From Bos javanicus (lineage: Eukaryota; Chordata; Mammalia; Artiodactyla; Bovidae), in NCBI RefSeq assembly GCF_032452875.1, contig NW_026893846.1, forward strand, positions 186,001 through 250,000: DNA of 64,000 nucleotides. The letters are read 5' to 3'. This document shows, piece after piece, positions 55,888 to 64,000 of the stretch. A program made the position numbers and the translations under genes. Numbering within the stretch: the first letter of the stretch is position 1; each line of letters starts with the position of its first letter. The notes below the pieces were generated by a model. It was not told where the DNA came from. It was given only the letters and a program-made list of their open reading frames with translations, and searched no databases.

Positions 55888-56812
55888 CACATGATCAGTG
55901 TATGATAGCAAACATGATCAGCGCATGATCAGTCACATGATCAGCGCCATTAAGTCACGTGATCACTACATGATAGTCATGTGATCAGTCCATGCTCAGT
56001 CACGGTATCAGTGCATGATCAGCCACGTGATCAGTGCATGATCAGCCACGTGATCAGTGCATGATAGCCATGTGATCAGTGCATGATCAGTCACGTGATC
56101 AGTGCATGATCAGGCACGTGATCAGTGCATGATCAGTCACGTGATCAGTGCATGATCAGTCACGTGATCAGTGCATGATCAGTGATCAGCCACGTGATCA
56201 GTGCATGATCAGCCACGTGATCAGTGCATGATCAATTACGTGATCAGTGCATGATCAGTCACGTGACCAGTACATGGTAGCTACGTGATCATTGCATGAT
56301 CAGCCACGTGAGCAGTGCATGATAGCCACGTGATCAGTGCATGATCAGTCACGTGATCAGTGCATGATCAGTCACGTGATCAGTGCATGATCATCCACGT
56401 GATCAGTGCATGATCAGTCACGTGATCAGTGCATGATATAGACGTGATCAGTGCATGATCAGTCACGTGATCAGTGCATGATCAGCCACGTGATCAGTGC
56501 ATGATAGCCAGTGATCAGTGCATGATAGCCAGTGATCAGTGCATGATCAGTCACGTGATCAGTGCATGATCAGCCACGTGATCAGTGCATGATAGCCACG
56601 TGATCAGTGCATGATCAGCCACGTGATCAGTGCATGATCAGTTACGTGAGCAGTGTATGATCAGCCACGTGATCAGTGCATGGTCAGACACGTGAACAGT
56701 GTATGATCAGCCACGTGATCAGTGCATGATAGCCACGTGATCAGTGCATGATCAGTCACGTGATCAGTGTATGATCAGCCACGTGAACAGTGCATGCTCA
56801 GTCACGTGATCT
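55888..56812 (+). repeat. Array segment, short (1.17-kb) type B module
   Basis: M is absent. The CATGATCAGTGATCAGCC contraction near 56175 is the same as that near 2615. One 182-bp octamer seems to be missing relative to the 1.34-kb modules. The broken-E-box pair starts at 56507, 306 bp before the core. Confidence 0.89.
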
Positions 56813-57053
56813 GGGCCTGCTGAGCTGCGTGATTACTGTCTGCTCATCTGCTTGACAATTGCCAGCTGAGCTGCACGATTCCTGCCTGTCATCTGCTTGA
56901 CAATTATCAGCTGTGCTGCGTAATTCCTGCCTGCTCAGCTGCTTGATTATTGCCAGCTGAGCAGCATGATTCCTCACAGCTGAGTTCCATGATTATTGCC
57001 TGCTGACTGTTTGATTCGTGCCTACTCAGCTCTTTGTTTATTGCCTCCAGAGG
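56813..57053 (+). repeat. Diverged core, copy 29 (type B)
   Basis: The core is full length with GATCTGGG, CAATTATC (minus-strand frame closed) and CACAGCTG. It is the only CAATTATC copy with CACAGCTG, so it looks recombinant. Confidence 0.92.
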
Positions 57054-58154
57054 CACATGATCAGTGTATGATAGCAAACATGATCAGTGCATGATCAGTC
57101 ACATGATCAGCGCCATTAAGTCACGTGATCACTACATGATAGTCATGTGATCAGTCCATGCTCAGTCACGGTATCAGTGCATGATCAGCCACGTGATCAG
57201 TGCATGATCAGCCACGTGATCAGTGCATGATAGCCATGTGATCAGTGCATGATCAGTCACGTGATCAGTGCATGATCAGGCACGTGATCAGTGCATGATC
57301 AGTCACGTGATCAGTGCATGATCAGTCACGTGATCAGTGCATGATCAGTCACGTGATCAGTGCATGATCAGCCACGTGATCAGTGCATGATCAGCCACGT
57401 GATCAGTGCATGATCAGTCACGTGATCAGTGCATGATCAGTCACGTGACCAGTACATGGTAGCTACGTGATCAGTGCATGATCAGCCACGTGAGCAGTGC
57501 ATGATAGCCACGTGATCAGTGCATGATCAGTCACGTGATCAGTGCATGATCAGTCACGTGATCAGTGCATGATCAGTCACGTGATCAGTGCATGATCAAT
57601 TACGTGATCAGTGCATGATCAGTCACGTGACCAGTACATGGTAGCTACGTGATCAGTGCATGATCAGCCACGTGATCAGTGCATGATAGCCACGTGATCA
57701 GTGCATGATCAGTCACATGATCAGTGCATGATCATCCACGTGATCAGTGCATGATCAGTCACGTGATCAGTGCATGATATAGACGTGATCAGTGCATGAT
57801 CAGTCACGTGATCAGTGCATGATCAGCCACGTGATCAGTGCATGATAGCCAGTGAATCAGTGCATGATAGCCAGTGATCAGTGCATGATCAGTCACGTGA
57901 TCAGTGCATGATCAGCCACGTGATCAGTGCATGATAGCCACGTGATCAGTGCATGATCAGCCACGTGATCAGTGCATGATCAGTTACGTGAGCAGTGTAT
58001 GATCAGCCACGTGATCAGTGCATGGTCAGACACGTGAACAGTGTATGATCAGCCACGTGATCAGTGCATGATAGCCACGTGATCAGTGCATGATCAGTCA
58101 CGTGATCAGTGTATGATCAGCCACGTGAACAGTGCATGCTCAGTCACGTGATCT
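57054..58154 (+). repeat. Array segment, 1.34-kb module
   Basis: M is absent. The octamer landmarks are at 57461 and 57643, and the broken-E-box pair starts at 57848, 307 bp before the core. The total spacing of 1342 bp equals that from copy 9 to 10. Confidence 0.9.
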
Positions 58155-58395
58155 GGGCCTGCTGAGCTGCGTGATTACTGTCTGCTCATCTGCTTGACAA
58201 TTGCCAGCTGAGCTGCACGATTCCTGCCTGTCATCTGCTTGACAATTGCCAGCTGTGCTGCGTAATTCCTGCCTGCTCAGCTGCTTGATTATTGCCAGCT
58301 GAGCAGCATGATTCCTCACAGCTGAGTTCCATGATTATTGCCTGCTGACTGTTTGATTCGTGCCTACTCAGCTCTTTGTTTATTGCCTCCAGAGG
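58155..58395 (+). repeat. Diverged core, copy 30 (type B)
   Basis: The core is full length with GATCTGGG, CAATTGCC and CACAGCTG. Confidence 0.92.
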
Positions 58396-59403
58396 CACAT
58401 GATCAGTGTATGATAGCAAACATGATCAGTGCATGATCAGTCACATGATCAGCGCCATTAAGTCACGTGATCACTACATGATAGTCATGTGATCAGTCCA
58501 TGCTCAGTCACGGTATCAGTGCATGATCAGCCACGTGATCAGTGCATGATCTGTCACATGATTAGTGTATGATCATCCACGTGATCAGTGCATGGGCAGT
58601 CATGTGATCAGTGCATGATATAGACGTGATCAGTGCATGATCAGTCACGTGATCAGTGCATGATAGCCACGTGATCAGTGCATGATCAGTCACCTGATGG
58701 GTGTATGATCATTCACGTGACCTGTACATGGTAGCTACATGATCATTGCATGATCAGCCACGTGAGTAGTGCATGATAGCCACGTGATCAGTGCATGATC
58801 AGTCACGTGATCAGTGCATGATCAGTCATGTGATCAGTGCATGATCAGGCACGTGATCAGTGCATGATCAGCCACGTGATCAGTGCATGATAGCCACGTG
58901 ATCAGTGCATGATCAGTCACGTGATCAGTGCATGATCAGTCACGTGATCAGTGCATGATCATTTACGTGATCAGTGCATGATCAGTCACGTGACCAGTAT
59001 ATGTAGCTACGTGATCATTCCATGACGAGCCACGTGAGCAGTGCATGATAGCCACGTGATGTGTGCATGATGAGTTACGTGAGCAGAGTATGATCAGCCA
59101 CGTGATCAGTGCATGAGTGCCACGTGATCAGTGCATGATATGTCACGTGACAGGTGTGTGATCAGCCACGTGAACAGTGCATGTTCAGCCACGTGATCAG
59201 TGCATGATAGCCACGTGATCAGTGCATGATCAGTTACGTGAGCAGTGTATGATCAGCCACGTGATCAGTGCATGGTCAGACACGTGAACAGTGTATGATC
59301 AGCCACGTGATCAGTGCATGATATCCAAGTGATCAGTGCATGATCATCACGTGATCAGTGTATGATCAGCCACGTGAACAGTGCATGCTCAGTCACGTGA
59401 TCA
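58396..59403 (+). repeat. Compact M-to-A segment
   Basis: The CTGTCACATGATTAGTG / GCATGGGCAG tract lies near 58550-58600 and M is at 58691. The preamble is entered late, at CAGTATATGTAGCTACG near 58994, so its left third is missing. Total spacing is 1249 bp. Confidence 0.9.
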
Positions 59404-59644
59404 GGGCCTGCTGAGCTGCGTGATTACTGTCTGCTCATCTGCTTGACAATTGCCAGCTGAGCTGCACGATTCCTGCCTGTCATCTGCTTGACAATTGCCA
59501 GCTGTGCTGCGTAATTCCTGCCTGCTCAGCTGCTTGATTATTGCCAGCTGAGCAGCATGATTCCTCACACCTGAGTTCCATGATTATTGCCTGCTGACTG
59601 TTTGATTCGTGCCTACTCAGCTCTTTGTTTATTGCCTCCAGAGG
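59404..59644 (+). repeat. Diverged core, copy 31 (type A, mixed alleles)
   Basis: The upstream sequence is type A with a shortened preamble, and the core allele is CACACCTG as in most B copies. Confidence 0.91.
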
Positions 59645-60992
59645 CACATGATCAGTGTATGATAGCAAACATGATCAGTGCATGATCAGTCACATGATCA
59701 GCGCCATTAAGTCACGTGATCACTACATGATAGTCATGTGATCAGTCCATGCTCAGTCACGGTATCAGTGCATGATCAGCCACGTGATCAGTGCATGATC
59801 AGCCACGTGATCAGTGCATGATAGCCACGTGATCAGTGCATGATCAGTCACGTGATCAGTGCATGACCAGGCAGGTGATCAGTGCATGATCAGCCACGTG
59901 ATCAGTGCATGATAGCCACGTGATCAGTGCATGATCAGTCACCTGATGGGTGTATGATCAGTCACGTGACCAGTACATGGTAGCTACATGATCATTGCAT
60001 GATCAGCCACGTGAGTAGTGCATGATAGCCACGTGATCAGTGCATGATCAGTCACGTGATCAGTGCATGATCAGTCATGTGATCAGTGCATGATCAGGCA
60101 CGTGATCAGTGCATGATCAGCCACGTGATCAGTGCATGATAGCCACGTGATCAGTGCATGATCAGTCACGTGATCAGTGCATGATCAGTCACGTGATCAG
60201 TGCATGATCAGCCACGTGATCAGTGCATGATCAGCCACGTGATCAGTGCATGATCAATCACGTGATCAGTGCATGATCAGTCACGTGACCAGTACATGGT
60301 AGCTACGTGATCATTGCATGATCAGCCACGTGATCAGTGCATGATAGCCACGTGATCAGTGCATGATCAGTCACGTGATCAGTGCATGATCAGTCACGTG
60401 ATCAGTGCATGATCAGTCACGTGATCAGTGCATGATCAATTACGTGATCAGTGCATGATCAGTCACGTGACCAGTACATGGTAGCTACGTGATCAGTGCA
60501 TGATCAGCCACGTGATCAGTGCATGATAGCCACGTGATCAGTGCATGATCAGTCACGTGATCAGTGTATGATCATCCGTGATCAGTGCATGATCAGTCAC
60601 GTGATCAGTGCATGATATAGACGTGATCAGTGCATGATCAGTCACGTGATCAGTGTATGATCAGCCACGTGATCAGTGCATGATAGCCAGTGATCAGTGC
60701 ATGATAGCCAGTGATCAGTGCATGATCAGTCACGTGATCAGTGTGTGATCAGCCACGTGAACAGTGCATGATCAGCCACGTGATCAGTGCATGATCAGCC
60801 ACGTGATCAGTGCATGATCAGTTACGTGAGCAGTGTATGATCAGCCACGTGATCAGTGCATGGTCAGACACGTGAACAGTGTATGATCAGCCACGTGATC
60901 AGTGCATGATAGCCACGTGATCAGTGCATGATCAGTCACGTGATCAGTGTATGATCAGCCACGTGAACAGTGCATGCTCAGTCACGTGATCT
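59645..60992 (+). repeat. Array segment with M and type B approach
   Basis: M is at 59940 after a type A core, but the segment ends in a type B approach: broken-E-box pair at 60685, 308 bp before the core, with one GTGTGTGATC variant near 60741. Confidence 0.89.
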
Positions 60993-61233
60993 GGGCCTGC
61001 TGAGCTGCGTGATTACTGTCTGCTCATCTGCTTGACAATTGCCAGCTGAGCTGCACGATTCCTGCCTGTCATCTGCTTGACAATTGCCAGCTGTGCTGCG
61101 TAATTCCTGCCTGCTCAGCTGCTTGATTATTGCCAGCTGAGCAGCATGATTCCTCACACCTGAGTTCCATGATTATTGCCTGCTGACTGTTTGATTCGTG
61201 CCTACTCAGCTCTTTGTTTATTGCCTCCAGAGG
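60993..61233 (+). repeat. Diverged core, copy 32 (type B)
   Basis: The core is full length with GATCTGGG, CAATTGCC and CACACCTG. Confidence 0.92.
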
Positions 61234-62536
61234 CACATGATCAGTGTATGATAGCAAACATGATCAGCGCATGATCAGTCACATGATCAGCGCCATTAAG
61301 TCACGTGATCACTACATGATAGTCATGTGATCAGTCCATGCTCAGTCACGGTATCAGTGCATGATCAGCCACGTGATCAGTGCATGATCTGTCACATGAT
61401 TAGTGTATGATCATCCACGTGATCAGTGCATGGGCAGTCATGTGATCAGTGCATGATATAGACGTGATCAGTGCATGATCAGTCTCGTGATCAGTGCATG
61501 ATAGCCACGTGATCAGTGCATGATCAGTCACCTGATGGGTGTATGATCATTCACGTGACCTGTACATGGTAGCTACATGATCATTGCATGATCAGCCACG
61601 TGAGTAGTGCATGATAGCCACGTGATCACTGCATGATCAGTCACGTGATCAGTGCATGATCAGTCATGTGACCAGTACATGGTAGCTGCGTGATCATGCA
61701 TGATCAGCCACGTGATCAGTGCATGATAGCCACGTGATCAGTGCATGATCAGCCACGTGATCAGTGCATGATCAGTCACGTGATCAGTGCATGATCAGTC
61801 ACGTGATCAGTGCATGATCAGCCACGTGATCAGTGCATGATCAGCCACGTGATCAGTGCATGATCAGTCACGTGATCAGTGCATGATCAGTCACGTGATC
61901 AGTGCATGATAGCCACGTGATCAGTGCATGATCAGCCACGTGATCAGTGCATGATAGCCACGTGATCAGTGCATGATCAGCCACGTGATCAGTGCATGAT
62001 CAGTCACGTGATCAGTGCATGATCAGCCACGTGATCAGTGCATGATCAGTCACGTGATCAGTGCATGATCAGCCACGTGATCAGTGCATGATCAATTACG
62101 TGATCAGTGCATGATCAGTCACGTGACCAGTATATGGTAGCTACGTGATCATTCCATGACAGCCACGTGAGCAGTGCATGATAGCCACGTGATGTGTGCA
62201 TGATCAGTTACGTGATCAGAGTATGATCAGCCACGTGATCAGTGCATGAGTGCCACGTGATCAGTGCATGATATGTCACGTGACAGGTGTGTGATCAGCC
62301 ACGTGAACAGTGCATGTTCAGCCACGTGATCAGTGCATGATAGCCACGTGATCAGTGCATGATCAGTTACGTGAGCAGTGTATGATCAGCCACGTGATCA
62401 GTGCATGGTCAGACACGTGAACAGTGTATGATCAGCCACGTGATCAGTGCATGATATCCAAGTGATCAGTGCATGATCATCACGTGATCAGTGTATGATC
62501 AGCCACGTGAACAGTGCATGCTCAGTCACGTGATCA
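61234..62536 (+). repeat. Array segment with M variant and truncated type A preamble
   Basis: The CTGTCACATGATTAGTG / GCATGGGCAG tract lies near 61388-61440 and M is at 61529. The preamble is entered at CAGTATATGGTAGC near 62129, again without its left third. Confidence 0.9.
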
Positions 62537-62732
62537 GGGCCTGCTGAGCTGCGTGATTACTGTCTGCTCATCTGCTTGACAATTGCCAGCTGTGCTGCGT
62601 AATTCCTGCCTGCTCAGCTGCTTGATTATTGCCAGCTGAGCAGCATGATTCCTCACACCTGAGTTCCATGATTATTGCCTGCTGACTGTTTGATTCGTGC
62701 CTACTCAGCTCTTTGTTTATTGCCTCCAGAGG
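62537..62732 (+). repeat. Diverged core, copy 33 (type A, 45-bp deletion)
   Basis: This is the only core of abnormal length: 196 bp instead of 241. The deletion removes one internal 45-bp dimer (equivalent to 2144-2188 of copy 1), so GCCAGCTG from the first dimer runs straight into TGCTGCGTAATT. This is what slippage or unequal pairing between the internal repeats would produce. It carries CACACCTG, like copies 28 and 31. Confidence 0.93.
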
Positions 62733-64000
62733 CACATGATCAGTGTATGATAGCAAACATGATCAGTGCATGATCAGTCACATGATCAGCGCCATTAAGT
62801 CACGTGATCACTACATGATAGTCATGTGATCAGTCCATGCTCAGTCACGGTATCAGTGCATGATCAGCCACGTGATCAGTGCATGATCAGCCACGTGATC
62901 AGTGCATGATCAGCCACGTGATCAGTGCATGATCAGTCACGTGATCAGTGCATGATCAGGCACGTGATCAGTGCATGATCAGCCACGTGATCAGTGCATG
63001 ATAGCCACGTGATCAGTGCATGATCAGTCACCTGATGGGTGTATGATCAGTCACGTGACCAGTACATGGTAGCTACATGATCATTGCATGATCAGCCACG
63101 TGAGTAGTGCATGATAGCCACGTGATCAGTGCATGATCAGTCACGTGATCAGTGCATGATCAGTCACGTGATCAGTGCATGATAAGTCACGTGATCAGTG
63201 CATGATCAGCCACGTGATCAGTGCATGATCAGTCACGTGATCAGTGCATGATAGCCACGTGATCAGTGCATGATCAGCCACGTGATCAGTGCATGATAGC
63301 CACGTGATCAGTGCATGATCAGTCACGTGATCAGTGCATGATCAGCCACGTGATCAGTGCATGATCAGCCACGTGATCAGTGCATGATCAGTCACGTGAT
63401 CAGTGCATGATAGCCACGTGATCAGTGCATGATCAGCCACGTGATCAGTGCATGATAGCCACGTGATCAGTGCATGATCAGTCACGTGATCAGTGTGATC
63501 AGCCACGTGATCAGTGCATGATCAGCCACGTGATCAGTGCATGATAGCCACGTGATCAGTGCATGATCAGTCACGTGATCAGTGCATGATCAGCCACGTG
63601 ATCAGTGCATGATCAGCCACGTGATCAGTGCATGATAGCCACGTGATCAGTGCATGATCAGTCACGTGATCAGTGCATGATCAGTCACGTGATCAGTGCA
63701 TGATAGCTACGTGATCAGTGCATGATCAGCCACGTGATCAGTGCATGATAGCCACGTGATCAGTGCATGATCAGCCACGTGATCAGTGCATGATCAGCCA
63801 CGTGATCAGTGCATGATCAGTCACGTGATCAGTGCATGATCAGCACGTGATCAGTGCATGATCAGCCACGTGATCAGTGCATGATCAGTCACGTGATCAG
63901 TGCATGATCAGTCACGTGATCAGTGCATGATCAGCCACGTGATCAGTGCATGATCAGCCACGTGATCAGTGCATGATCAATTACGTGATCAGTGCATGAT
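62733..64000 (+). repeat. Array segment with M, running off the window end
   Basis: M is at 63029, 492 bp after the core start, shortened by the core deletion. From about 63100 the units are near-consensus 22/23-mers to the last base, with one contraction (CAGTGTGATCAGCC near 63493). No further core is reached. Confidence 0.92.

Larger units (their letters stand above)
1..64000 (+). repeat. 23-bp satellite array with higher-order structure
   Basis: The entire window is head-to-tail copies of a 22-23-bp unit in one orientation. The unit is two related halves, TGATCAGTCACG and TGATCAGTGCA. The common 22-bp variant reads GCATGATAGC where the 23-bp form reads GCATGATCAGT or GCATGATCAGC. TGATCA is its own reverse complement and contains TGA, and 23 is not a multiple of 3, so stops fall in every frame on both strands; this explains the lack of coding capacity. 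No unique flank is reached at either end. Known satellites behave this way through unequal exchange and gene conversion. The family name and host species are not recognised. A eukaryotic origin is inferred from array size, absence of genes and layered repeat order. Confidence 0.97.

Noticed and set aside
1..64000. CRISPR array
   Set aside because: Short regular repeats are present, but there are no unique spacers between them: units abut head to tail and the period equals the repeat length. There are also no cas genes.
1..64000. Iteron-type or GATC-rich bacterial replication origin
   Set aside because: The 22-23-bp period and abundant GATC resemble plasmid iterons, but 64 kb of repeats with no replication gene or any other gene is far outside that pattern.
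1..64000. Telomeric repeat or alpha-type centromeric satellite
   Set aside because: No TTAGGG-like or other telomere motif is seen, the unit is 23 bp rather than about 171 bp, and no CENP-B box pattern (TTCG followed by CGGG at the right spacing) was noticed.
1..64000. Individual promoters, terminators or tRNA-like hairpins within units
   Set aside because: TTGACAATT in the core resembles a bacterial -35 box, and palindromes abound, but each occurs only as part of the repeat with no partner element or downstream gene, so no regulatory call is justified.

Overview
The whole 64-kb window is one tandem satellite array. I see no protein-coding gene, RNA gene, CRISPR array, transposon or unique-sequence island. 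The basic unit is 23 bp (22 bp in a common variant) and is built from two similar halves, TGATCAGTCACG (12 bp) and TGATCAGTGCA (11 bp). Nearly every unit carries the E-box CACGTG, two TGATCA palindromes and one TGCATG. All units lie in the same orientation, and the array runs off both ends of the window. This points to eukaryotic heterochromatin (pericentromeric, subtelomeric or another satellite block). Frequent CACGTG to CATGTG or CACATG changes look like decay of methylated CpG, which fits a vertebrate or another CpG-methylating genome but does not prove it. I do not recognise the satellite by name and cannot name the species.

Thirty-three copies of a more diverged 241-bp block (the 'core') sit in the array, all in the same orientation. 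The core is not foreign: it is made of 45-46-bp dimers and 23-bp monomers that still align to the basic unit, so it is an old, diverged part of the same family. Each core is followed by a constant flank of about 120 bp. Core starts are 0.84 to 4.5 kb apart, with recurrent spacings near 1.3 kb and 1.6 kb.

The cores fall into two lineages by their upstream sequence. Type A (14 copies) has a long diverged preamble, normally 561 bp from a GGTTGCTA landmark and 256 bp from a TGACAGGTGTGTG landmark. Type B (19 copies) often has a pair of units with a broken E-box about 306 bp upstream. A third landmark, CACCTGATGGGTG ('M'), lies 536-537 bp downstream of the core start in 16 copies and 492 bp downstream in one copy that has a 45-bp core deletion. 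M usually leads on to a type A core and its absence usually leads to a type B core. The window therefore shows a layered higher-order repeat: 11/12-bp half-unit, 22/23-bp unit, local 182-bp octamer, and A/B modules of 1.2-4.5 kb. Between landmarks lie long, almost uniform runs of the 23-bp unit that look recently expanded.

The only open frame of note, 62 codons on the minus strand of most cores, is judged a by-product of the core having lost the TGATCA stop-bearing motif, not a gene. Points that deserve follow-up are the huge density of bHLH (CACGTG) sites, the strand-specific UGCAUG content of any plus-strand transcript, and the A/B/M arrangement itself.
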